Shown here piece by piece: positions 56,301 to 64,000 of a stretch of DNA of 64,000 nt (position 1 is the stretch's first letter; every line of letters begins with the position of its first letter). The stretch covers positions 2,585,098 through 2,649,097 of the forward strand of contig OX621164.1 of the NCBI GenBank assembly GCA_951640195.1, read 5' to 3'. The position numbers and the translations under genes are program-made. This stretch comes from Porpolomopsis calyptriformis. Its lineage: Eukaryota; Basidiomycota; Agaricomycetes; Agaricales; Hygrophoraceae. A model generated the notes under the pieces. The model saw only the letters and a list, made by a program, of their open reading frames with translations, had not been told where the DNA came from and made no database searches.

Positions 56301-57475
56301 CTGGGAAAGAAATTGACTCTTCCTCAGATGAAGGCCCAGAGGACGTCAGCGGGTATATTCCTACCCCTTCCAAAGCTACGGAGAACAGAGGGTTGGAACA
56401 AAGGAAGGGCAGAACAGGAAAAGGGAGACAAAACTCGGTCCATGATTTAGTGGGTCTGTGGGGTGGTACTGGGGTCACGTCAAATAACACCAACACTCAA
56501 ATGGGAATAGATACCCAAGCACGTAAACGGCAGTCAACAACCACGCCGTCATCCTCGTCCTCGACACAGGTTGCATCACGTGTAATTGTGGGTTCTGCTT
56601 CGCAGCCTGTATTGTCACCTCCTGCAGATTCTCGTCCTATTAGTCGATCACTCAAACAACCGTCCCCTGATTCCGGTCGTTACACCAAGCAGCCTTCCAT
56701 TGCTGATTCGATCCAGTCACCCGTGTCAGCTCGTTCACGGCCTCAATCAGCTTTTCTGCTTCCACTGCCCAAAGCTAATTCTGATGATGCTGTTTCGTCT
56801 GTTGGTTTCCCAGGCGGGCCCGCGTCCCCTGGGCTTTCGCCTGTTGACGACTCAAGGCCAAGGGAAGGCATTAGGCGCACGTCGATATCCGAGATGGTAC
56901 AACATTATGAAGCCTTGGGAGGAAAGACCAAACTATCATCATCTCCCGTATCGAAACCTCCTATGTTCAAGGCTTCTCCGCGACAGACAGACAGTAACCG
57001 TTATTCTAAAGTGCAACCCGGAAACGCCCCAGTTATTTCTAGAAGAGACCAGAATGTAACCATGATCCCGGGATCAGAACTTTCCACTCCAAAGAAGCCA
57101 CTCGCCAGCTCTGGGGATCACAAAAAGACCCGCACCGTCACTGACGCGCGTATCCCCGATCCCGCTGTACTCCGCACGTCACCAATCGGGTACCTTGACC
57201 TTGAGCGACCCAAGGGAAGACAGAGTCCTGTTCCATCTCCCCAGATACCCACACGCAAACGCGAAACGGTTTCTAGCGCATCTTCCTCGGATCTAAGCGG
57301 AACCCCGTCTCGTAAATCTACTCTGTCAGACGAGGCGACAAAAACAAATGACCGACGGTCACCATCGCCAGAACGGCCTTACCAGGGCGTTGGCAAACTC
57401 ATTGATCAATGGCAGCGGAAGACAGCAGAAGCTGAATCTCCACGACGTCCGACCAACAGACGCGCTCGGGTATAG
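53344..57475 (+). CDS. Ark1/Prk1/AAK1-type serine/threonine kinase (actin-patch/endocytosis)
   Basis: NAK-family kinase that in yeast phosphorylates Pan1/Sla1/epsins to disassemble endocytic coats. ATG 53344 gives MATQLAYPPYAQNRGTLTPG. The glycine-rich loop FLSQ-GGFAHVYLVRTETPVY is completed by an intron, followed by the VAIK-equivalent HHVLKRIAAS and RKEVNIM. RQLQGHPNIVHIIDAAWH then leads to MELCPGGGIIDMMNRRLRER. The catalytic loop is LIHRDLKVENIL, with CDFGSAT and LQYRAPEMVD (DFG and APE). The NAK-specific LYKLCYYTTPFEEHGPLAIL follows. After the kinase domain an intron leads into about 950 residues of Ser/Pro/Gln-rich disordered tail, ending YQGVGKLIDQWQRKTAEAES and RRPTNRRARV; this short conserved-looking end may be a binding helix. 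About six exons. Confidence 0.9.
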
Positions 57476-57716
57476 TAAGCGAGCAAAATAGAGGAACAAC
57501 GAGGCTGTGTTCATTCTTTCTCGCAACATAGCAGAAATGGATGTTTAGTCATTGCGGACGACGTTTCTTATATATATATACTTATTGCTCGAAACAGGAA
57601 ACGGAAACCTCAACGAGGAGATGCCGCGTAACTGGACTCTCACATTACAAACTAGTGGATATACTGTACTAATCGAAATATCAATTGTCCTGTCATCTGG
57701 AATAATCGAATCGAAA

Positions 57717-58908
57717 TCAAGAATCAATCTCTACCTGCGTCCGAGCCTTGACATTCCTCATCAACGCATTTGCCTTCATTTCTCTCCATTCACACCCTTC
57801 GTTATACTCGCAGGTACTGGGTATGGGACAATCCTCTCAGATCAGTTAGAGTCGCATGGAAAAAATAAGCCAACGCACAAGCATCGTTTTGCCTGTGGCA
57901 ATTCCACACCTTTAGGTGGTCGGATACCGTGCCACCACTCCAGCACGTCGGCTAGATACCTATCGAGAACGACATCGTCGACTTTGAACTTTTTCACACC
58001 AATAATCGCATGCGAGTTTCGGTCAGTCGCCGAGCTCCGCCGTTTACTCGTAGAGGGTGAAGTTCCAACAGGTGAGTCGGTATCGTCTGAGGGACCGAGA
58101 ATCAGTGTGCAAGGCCAGACAAAGACGAACTAAACGCACCACTCAGGCTATCGATATCAGCATTATCATTTGCTAGGCTTGTGCGTGGTAAAGTGGTTTC
58201 CGAGAGCCCGGCTGGTTGCACAAATGATTCAGGCTCACCCTCCTGGTGATCCATGGGGATTATTTCCACGACTCCAGAACTCGAACCCTCGGCAGGCCTA
58301 GGTTGTTGTGGCTGCGACTCCTCCAAGCTCTGAGCTATGGCTCTGATAAGTTCCTCTTCCTCTGCATAATCCACAACATCTTGCAAGCTTGCCTCGATAG
58401 CCTTACGAACGTCCTCCTCTTCCTTGTGTGATTCTTCAAAAGCGGTAGCGGTTAGAGTCGCTTCACGCCTGCTTCGACGATGGAGTTTACGGTTGCGGTA
58501 GACCAACTGCAGTGTTCGGTCAATGGAGGTGGTGTCCAATTGATGTATGACGTCTCCCCATATTCGCGTAAGGTCGTTCAAGCAAGACTGTGGGCCTAGT
58601 GATGGGGAATCCCAAGTTAACCGTGCTTGTGTCACGAATCCAGCAGAAAAGGGTTTTGACGGGTCCAGTTTTAGTTGCGAGAAAACGCGAGCGAAGACGA
58701 TGGGATGCCAAGGCGAGATGAGGGCGGAGAGAAGCCTGTGGTATAGCATGAGTTGAAGACGGGACGAAAATGTGTCGTCATGCGCTGGGATGGTGTTTGA
58801 ATGGCGAGTTTTGGTGTCGAGTAGGTGCAAGGCGTGTTCTGGAAGACGAGGTTCTGTGGGGTTTGATTGGAATCCCTCGGAAACAGGTTCACGCAATAGC
58901 TCGTCCTG

Positions 58909-58940
<32 letters not shown>

Positions 58941-59793
58941 AAGGTTTTAAAGAGATTGAAAAGCTTTAAGTTTTAGCATACGATGATCCCGACGACTACG
59001 TGATCGTTTATAATGCCAAAGACGGGCATTTCGCGCTAGATGAAAGTTTAAGTGACGCTTTGGTTGGCTCAAATGGAGCACTCACGGCACATCCAAGAGC
59101 TACTAGACAGTGGATGCATGAGAGCATGTTCACAAGACTAGGGCGGAGGTTTCAGCCAGTTTCACGAAAGGAATGTCAACCGAATAGGCCCACACCGCAA
59201 AGCCCATCGCTCTTCGTCGGTGGTGATATCAACACGCACTTCGACGGGGCGAATCTCCTTCTCTAGTTCCTTATGCACCAACTACAAAAGGCGTCTGGAC
59301 GAATATTAGTGCAACAGAGAAATTGCCCACCTTTCCCTGTGTTGCCCTGCGATCATTCTGAGCGGCAATCGATTTCTCCACGACGATCTTTTTCCCCGCT
59401 CCCGAGATAAACGAGGGTGGGCGATCTTTCAGTTTTCGAAACCGATATTGGCGCAGTCCATAGTCAAATTGAACCTCACACCTGCACGTTTGGTTCAAGT
59501 GAAAGTGAGCATAAATGCGAAGGAAGGTGAGATACATACCATGCGGGGGCCACTAAATCGGTAACGGACATGATTCCATTAGAACGAAACCGGTGGTACG
59601 GGCTTGGGTCCTTCTGGTCCTGTTTTTTGGTTGCCTTGAAATCAATGTCAATGACGGGTTGTTCGAGTTCGATGGTAATTTGAGGTCCACCCTTGTGGCT
59701 AGCATTCTCGAGCTGGAGAGCAGCATCGATACGAATGAAATCGTCTTGAGTGAACTCTGACAGCAGGTTGTAGCTGTCGTATTCATCCTCCAT
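57717..59793 (-). CDS. EXO5: exonuclease V (Exo5/Dem1), single-strand DNA exonuclease with UIM-like insert
   Basis: PD-(D/E)XK nuclease with a 4Fe-4S cluster, required for mitochondrial genome maintenance in yeast and nuclear repair in animals. ATG 59793 gives MEDEYDSYNLLSEFTQDDFI, then RSNGIMSVTDLVAPAW with CEVQFDYGLRQYRFRKL (first Fe-S Cys) and GAGKKIVVEKSIAAQNDRRA. Further exons carry LVHKELEKEIRPVEVRVDIT, then ELLREPVSEGFQSNP and HLLDTKTRHSNTIPAHDDTF (nuclease DTKTR motif), then SSRLQLMLYHRLLSAL. The C-terminus has VLDRYLADVLEWWHGIRPPK, then RCFTCEYNEGCEWREMKANA with the remaining cluster cysteines, once an intron (donor gtgcgt) is removed. Between nuclease core and C-terminus, EEDVRKAIEASLQD and EEELIRAIAQSLEE look like tandem ubiquitin-interacting motifs. 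Confidence 0.9.
58909..58939. repeat. 31-nt poly(A) run (poly(T) on the EXO5 strand)
   Basis: An uninterrupted run of 31 A on the plus strand. Read on the EXO5 (minus) strand it is a T31 tract immediately followed by cag and the exon starting GACGAGCTATTGCGTGAACC (ELLREP). It therefore forms the polypyrimidine tract of that intron's 3' splice site. Confidence 0.9.
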
Positions 59794-59874
59794 ACGAACG
59801 TGGTGGCTGTCGCGAAAGGAAAAATGAGACACATGGACAAAAAAATTATTTTAACTGCGACGAGCACGTTCTCA

Positions 59875-60660
59875 ATGAACAATCACACCCAGGGATTCAC
59901 TACCAACGACCGCGAAGAGGCCGAGCGACATCGGTGGATGCAAGAGGCCATGCTCATGGTCAGAGAGCATCTCTCGTGTCCAACACTCAAACCTCTGACA
60001 TTCACAGGCAGAGGAAGCACTAGATGCCGGGGAGGTCCCAGTCGGTTGTGTGTTTATCAGGGACGGGCAGGTCATCGCCAAGGCCAGAAATCGAACAAAC
60101 GAACTTCGAAACGTGAGAATCATTATCTTTTCATTATTGCACTCCCGCCTCGCTCACAAGTGGCGTTGATCAGGCAACGAGACATGCAGAACTGGAGGCT
60201 ATTGATAGCATTCTATCAGACAAAAATTTGACCCCTGACATCCGAGGGTATCCGCTGTCCGACACGACGCTGTACGTGACGGTGGAACCGTGCATCATGT
60301 GCGCATCGGCTTTACGACAGACAGGCATCAAGGAAGTTTTCTACGGGTGCGACAACGAGAGGTTCGGTGGTTGCGGCAGCGTGCTTGGTGTGAACAACGC
60401 GTCAGTCAGATGTCTATCGGGACGGTCGTGAACTGCCTCACGTTGCTATACAGACTTTATCATCCTGGGCATCCCGGTTACAAATCGACGGGCGGGTATT
60501 GTAGGGATGAAGCCATCATCATTTTGCGCCGATTCTACATCACGGAGAATGTCAACGGTAACACTTTTGTGGCAGATTATGACTTTGATTTATTCTTGTT
60601 TCTTCAGCTCCTGTGCCGAGATCGAAAGCAAACCGTGTGTTAAGAACGGACATACGTTAA
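59875..60660 (+). CDS. TAD2: tRNA-specific adenosine deaminase, catalytic subunit (A34 to I34)
   Basis: Forms the wobble inosine of tRNAs with Tad3. ATG 59875 gives [20 protein letters not shown], then WMQEAMLM. Spliced exons follow: [20 protein letters not shown] with [32 protein letters not shown], where HAE carries the zinc ligand His and catalytic Glu; and [20 protein letters not shown], where PCxxC completes the zinc site. Then come [19 protein letters not shown] and [20 protein letters not shown], and the last exon [17 protein letters not shown]. All deaminase residues are present. The stop (60658-60660) is six bases from the end of a tRNA-Cys gene on the opposite strand. It diverges from EXO5 with 81 bp between start codons. 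Confidence 0.93.
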
Positions 60661-60666
60661 AAACGA

Positions 60667-60737
60667 GACCCCACCGCGGTTCGAACGCGGGACCTCACGA
60701 TCTGCAATCGCATGCTATACCACTTAGCTATAGGGTC
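60667..60737 (-). tRNA. tRNA-Cys (GCA)
   Basis: On the minus strand the full cloverleaf can be drawn in 71 nt without an intron. The acceptor is gacccta/tggggtc (two wobble-type or standard pairs at the inner end). The D arm is gcta-agtggta-tagc, the anticodon stem tgcga/tcgtg with loop ttGCAga (anticodon at 60703-60705), the variable loop aggtc and the T arm ccgcg-ttcgaac-cgcgg. Confidence 0.93.
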
Positions 60738-60887
60738 ACCTCGGACCAGCCGATTTAAAGGACGTAAGAGCGGAAAGGATGCGATGCTATTGCAGTTGTT
60801 AAATAAAAAGCAGATACGGGTACAAAGCTGATGTGATGCGATAATGCAATAATAACCACGACTATACAAAAATCCTATCTTTAGATG

Positions 60888-62130
60888 TTAATGTCGATTT
60901 CGACTTGTCAAGGGATCGTCTGACCGCTCTTCCTTCAGGGGGGAAGTCAAGTCGGCTTCGAATTGGGGGAGTCGCTTGAGGTACGAGGTGTATGCAACAG
61001 GTACGGATTCCAAGGCCGGGGTAGGCATTGGCGCATAGTAGGGTGGTCCATACGGTTGGGTGCGCGGTGCCGGCGTGGAAGAGCGGCGTTCAGGTTTGCG
61101 AGTAAAAAAAGAAGGTGAAACGGGAGTGGAAGGTGTAGGAGGGGTGCGTGGTCGAGGAAGCGAGAGGCGACGTGAGAATGAGACACGTGAAGATTTGGGG
61201 GTTGTTTCGGGATCCGGTGCGAGATTAGTGATCGTGATAGTGTTATCTTTGCGGGGAGTGGGCCAAAACGGCAAGGATGACCTGCGAGGAGTTTTGGGGG
61301 GAGCATCAGAAGCTGATGAGAGTGAGTTGGGTTGCTAACTGAATGACGATAAGGGACAAACCTGTCGGACTTGGAGCTGGGTTCACCTCCGCAGTGGGGG
61401 ATGCAGCAGGGGCAGATGTTCGTCTTTTATGATAAATTAATGCTTTCTTCACATTGGGAAAATGGGCAGAGAGAGATAACGGTTTGCTACGGATGGAGGA
61501 CGTGGAGGAAAGATGAGAAACGTCGGAATCTATATTCGAGTAGTCTTCGCCGCTTTCGGGGTGAAGGAATGGGTCGTGACCAGGCATGAGTTCATTGGAG
61601 GTGAGAGTAGGATTGACGAGAGTGGAAGAGGACGAGGAAGCAGAGGATCGGATACTGAACGATGAGCCTGCGACTTCTGGCTGATGTACGGGGACGGCAC
61701 CCAAAGTTTGTCTTCGTCTAGGCGTTATTTTCGAATGTGATATTGGAGAGGTGATTAAATTGAAAGATACGCGGCGAGGGCTGGTCGATCTGGCAGGGAG
61801 AGAGGGCGAGACCAAGGCCGGGGAGGGTGGCGGGCATATGAGAGACGATCGACGAAGGATGACGGGCGATTTAGGGGTGAGAGGAGCGCGGATTGGAGGA
61901 CGATAGCGAGGAACGGAGGGTTTCAAAGCTGGTAAAAGCCAGTGAAAGCAAATGGCGAGCACACTCTGTGGGAAACGGGTGAGCGGACGAAGAAAAAGAG
62001 GGAGAGATAAGTACGGTGATAAAACCGAGCGAGCTGGCGAGTTGAGCGAGTAGGATTGCGAGAGGAGAGACGTGAGCGATTGGGGGGGACATGAAGGGAA
62101 TGAGGAAGGAAAAAGAGAAAATGGTGCCAT
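60888..62130 (-). CDS. hypothetical Ser/Pro-rich protein
   Basis: No family recognised. ATG 62130 gives MAPFSLFPSSFPSCPPQSLT. The first 60-70 residues are hydrophobic and Leu/Ser/Pro-rich (LSPYLSLPLFLRPLTRFPQS, then VLAICFHWLLPAL), possibly a membrane-associated or signal-anchor segment. The rest is Ser/Pro/Arg-rich and probably disordered (SPRRVSFNLITSPIS; RKPERRSSTPAPRTQPYGPP). One intron ending ...ctcatcag joins the long exon to the last one, which starts near SDAPPKTPRRSSLPFWPTPR and ends ERSDDPLTSRNRH. RRxS-type and SP sites are frequent, so phosphoregulation is possible. Continuous frame over both exons and absence of stops support it as real. Confidence 0.6.
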
Positions 62131-62208
62131 GTTTTATATGTTTGCAACCACCATCACGACGTCATTTTTTCACACGGAATTAAAATTATTATTATTTATC
62201 CGATCTTT

Positions 62209-62799
62209 TCATCCGACGAATCTGAGTGCATCCGCATGTACATAATATTTGGCGACCTCTCCTGTCTTGGTGACCGGTGCACTCGGATCGGGTACAAGCA
62301 TGAACGTCTGGCTGAACACACGGGGTTGGCCATCGATGCTTTTCGACGGGGTCGAGGCTGGGTTCCCAGCTGGCCCAAGACCGTGAATGACACTCCCCGA
62401 AACAGTCACGAGAAGCGATGGTGGCTGACTCCCTGGTCCAGAGTTGAGCGGGGAGCGAGCTAAGATCTTGATGGCAAACCTGGTATGGGATGACAATCCA
62501 GACACTGCACATCGTGCTTCGTCCTCGGCATATTCTCTATGAGCGTCCGAACACCCTCGATCCCTTGATACGGCTTTCCGTTCCAAGTAAGGGAAGACGA
62601 TGATCGATAAAACTTGGGGATGTCCACCGTCCGTGTGGTGGAGTCGTATGCGTTGTAGAACACACGGGTGAAGTGATCAGCTGCTCGAGTTGAGATTTCG
62701 ACGCTGGATAACGAATAAGCGACTAACATCAACAAGACCGAGCAGCAAAACAAACTCGTTCGGAGAAAGACTCGGTTTCACTGCCTGATTCATGGCCAT
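62209..62799 (-). CDS. NXT1: NTF2-like mRNA/nuclear export factor, NXT1/p15 (Mtr2-equivalent)
   Basis: Small NTF2-fold partner of the Mex67/NXF1 mRNA export receptor. ATG 62799 gives MAMNQAVKPSLSPN; a 52-nt intron (gtttgt...ccag) joins it to DVEISTRAADHFTRVFYNAY. Then come RTVDIPKFYRSSSSLTWNGK with PYQGIEGVRTLIENMPRTKH and DVQCLDCHPIPG. After a further intron, PPSLLVTVSGSVIHGLGPAG leads to RVFSQTFMLVPDPS and KYYVHADALRFVG. The order helix pair, FY...L.W.G....G, H-x-v-q-x-D-x-x-P, tvsG, fsQtF-L is the NTF2/NXT pattern, and SQTFMLVPD plus a short length match NXT1 better than RasGAP-binding or scytalone dehydratase-like members. It follows RIB7 on the same strand with a 67-bp gap. Confidence 0.85.
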
Positions 62800-62854
62800 C
62801 TCGACTCGCAGAAAGGAGTTGAGAGCTGAGAAGGATATTATATTATGTAATTCA

Positions 62855-62866
62855 TTAACCCTAACC
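62855..62866. promoter_or_regulatory. telomere-like TTAACCCTAACC between RIB7 stop and NXT1 start
   Basis: Twelve bases match two units of the fungal telomere repeat (C-strand TAACCC). They touch the RIB7 stop codon and lie 56 bp upstream of the NXT1 ATG. AACCCTAA-type boxes are known sites of TRF-like factors (Tbf1/Teb1) in other fungi; function here is unproven. Confidence 0.4.
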
Positions 62867-63823
62867 TTAAAAGCCGCCCAGCGCGATCACCGTGTCCCGA
62901 CCGATCACTTCCGTTCCGAGGTGTTTGCACTCCGGTATCTTTCGAAAATATAGATTAGCAACGTAGCCAGGATGGAGGCCAAAACTCGCCTTTACCAGCC
63001 CATACCCGACTCCATCTTGTCCCACAAATGTCGGCGCAACCGTTACAATCACCGTGTTCACCAGTCTTTCCGCAAGAAATGATCCGATCATCTTGGCCCC
63101 ACCTTCCGCCATGACGGAGCGGATCCCCAGGTTGTGGAGGGTTTCAAGTACCGCAGGGATCGACAATCGTCCTGTAAATTAGTCTTCGGCATTTTGTAAG
63201 GCCATGTGGTTGATCACGGACCATTCTCGGTCGGGACTGTCAATATCTTCGCCCCAGCTTCCTCCAATGCCCGTCTACGTTTCAACTTTTCACCCTCTTC
63301 CAATCCCAACACCAAGTCTGAGGAAGAAGAACAAACAATCCACGGTGGTCTTCCTCGCCCCTCCTTGAAGTTTAGCAGCAATTTGCTTCTCACAGGCATC
63401 CGAAGCCGACTATCGAGGATGACCGGTTGAGGCAGTCTTCCCGGCGCTCCAGCAGGAAGGTGTCGAGCTAAGGACACACAACCATTCGTATTTGACAATC
63501 TGCACAACACGGCAACGCACTATTGAGCTGCGGATCATCGTTGATGGCGGTGCCGATACCGACCAGAATGGCATCGTGCATCGTCCTCATCCTGGCTTTT
63601 GATGTTGACACTCTCCGAGGTTGAGACGAGGTGGAACACACCAATGGGTCATCACCATGCTCTCTCTCCCACTTAATATAAGCTGCTTCCCATCCTTTCC
63701 TGCAATTTTTCCATCCAGAGACTGAGCAAACGTGAGCGTAACCCGAGGAAATCTGTCTGCTTTATCCCCACTTCTGGGTTGTTGCTGTAGCACCTTCAGT
63801 AACTCTGGAGGACTGATGGACAT
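62867..63823 (-). CDS. RIB7: 2,5-diamino-6-ribosylamino-4(3H)-pyrimidinone 5'-phosphate reductase
   Basis: NADPH-dependent reduction of the ribosyl side chain, an early step in the fungal riboflavin pathway. The preferred start is ATG 63823 (MSISPPELLKVLQQQPRSGD). PRVTLTFAQSLDGKIAGKDG follows, the conserved RibD-C beginning, then LILSGRESMVMTHW. Introns lead to MRTMHDAILVGIGTAINDDP with QLN, ARHLPAGAPGRLPQPVILDS with RLRMP, then LSIPAVLETLHNLGIRSVMA with EGGAKMIGSFLAERLVN and VAPTFVGQDGVGYGL. The last exon ends GRDTVIALGGF with TAA at 62867-62869. EGGA and the D-G-K-I motifs are intact. An upstream in-frame ATG (63916) would add 31 residues antisense to the ISC1-like first exon. Confidence 0.92.
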
Positions 63824-63859
63824 CTTGTTGCCAAATACGATCATACAACCTTTAGCAGC

Positions 63860-64000
63860 ATGTCCGAGCATCAGCTTCGCATTTTGAGCTTCAATTGCTG
63901 GTATGTCCCATTTCATTCTTCGTCTTTCATTCTATCACATCGGTTTGACCTCCAGGGGCCTCATGTTTTTCTCCAAAGACCGACAGGAGCGTATTGCCGG
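63860..64000 (+). CDS. ISC1: inositol phosphosphingolipid phospholipase C, 5' end only
   Basis: Only the first residues lie in the window. ATG 63860 gives MSEHQLRILSFNCW; an intron (gtatgt...cctccag) joins this to GLMFFSKDRQERIAG at the right edge. The pattern LRxLxxNCWGLxxxSKxRxERI is the start of the Isc1/neutral sphingomyelinase family (DNase I-like fold; the Asn is a metal-site residue), which releases ceramide from complex sphingolipids. The rest of the gene is beyond base 64000. It is head-to-head with RIB7, 36 bp between start codons. Confidence 0.72.
   Translation, partial: MSEHQLRILSFNCWYVPFHSSSFILSHRFDLQGPHVFLQRPTGAYCR

Noticed and set aside
9385..63823. A riboflavin biosynthesis gene cluster (RIB5 and RIB7 in one window)
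   Set aside because: The genes are over 50 kb apart with some twenty-five unrelated genes between them and no other RIB gene, so the co-occurrence is most likely chance.
1..64000. CRISPR arrays, transposons, integrated viral sequence or a secondary-metabolite cluster
   Set aside because: No direct-repeat arrays, terminal repeats, transposase, reverse transcriptase, polyketide or peptide synthetase sequences were seen. The genes are conserved housekeeping types.

Overview
This is a nuclear segment of a filamentous basidiomycete, most likely an agaricomycete. It is gene-dense on both strands. Almost every gene is interrupted by short GT-AG introns of about 48-90 nt, and both tRNA genes are of eukaryotic type, one with an intron. 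Gene content is ordinary fungal housekeeping. I see no transposon, CRISPR array, virus or secondary-metabolite cluster. Exon structures were worked out by eye, so outer limits are firmer than internal junctions.

Left third (1-25,700): an Mdm1-type sorting nexin (cut by the left edge) diverges from an Oac1-type mitochondrial carrier. Next come an RNF126-like RING E3, the Golgi SNARE GOS1, a single-pass membrane protein, riboflavin synthase RIB5, a basidiomycete-type hypothetical protein, class I myosin MYO1, tRNA-Trp, a NIPSNAP protein, a TatD-type hydrolase, the tRNA m1G37 methyltransferase TRM5 and a large coiled-coil protein.

Middle third (25,700-44,600): an Sro7/tomosyn-type WD40 protein, an EF-hand aspartate/glutamate carrier (AGC1/aralar type), a secreted Thr/Ser-rich repeat protein, a TXNDC17-like thioredoxin, a fused MoaA-MoaC (MOCS1/cnxABC) gene, proteasome beta3, a fork-head protein with AT-hooks, the SSU processome protein UTP13 and an Abz2-like aminodeoxychorismate lyase.

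Right third (44,600-64,000): an NBR1-type autophagy receptor, a DH-domain RhoGEF without a visible PH domain, a 3-hydroxyisobutyrate-dehydrogenase-like enzyme, an Ark1/Prk1-type kinase, exonuclease V, the tRNA adenosine deaminase subunit TAD2, tRNA-Cys, a Ser/Pro-rich hypothetical protein, an NXT1/Mtr2-type NTF2-like export factor, riboflavin reductase RIB7 and the first residues of an Isc1-type sphingolipid phospholipase C.

Functional themes: membrane traffic and actin (MDM1, GOS1, MYO1, SRO7, ARK1), tRNA modification (TRM5, TAD2), cofactor synthesis (RIB5, RIB7, MOCS1, ABZ2) and mitochondrial transport. Many neighbours are divergent, with only 36-130 bp between start codons. The best second-look items are four. 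First, a MOCS1 splice site that decides between a Gly-Gly-stop MoaA and a MoaA-MoaC fusion. Second, an identical 10-bp palindrome in three promoters. Third, a 19-nt microexon. Fourth, tandem UIM-like motifs in exonuclease V.
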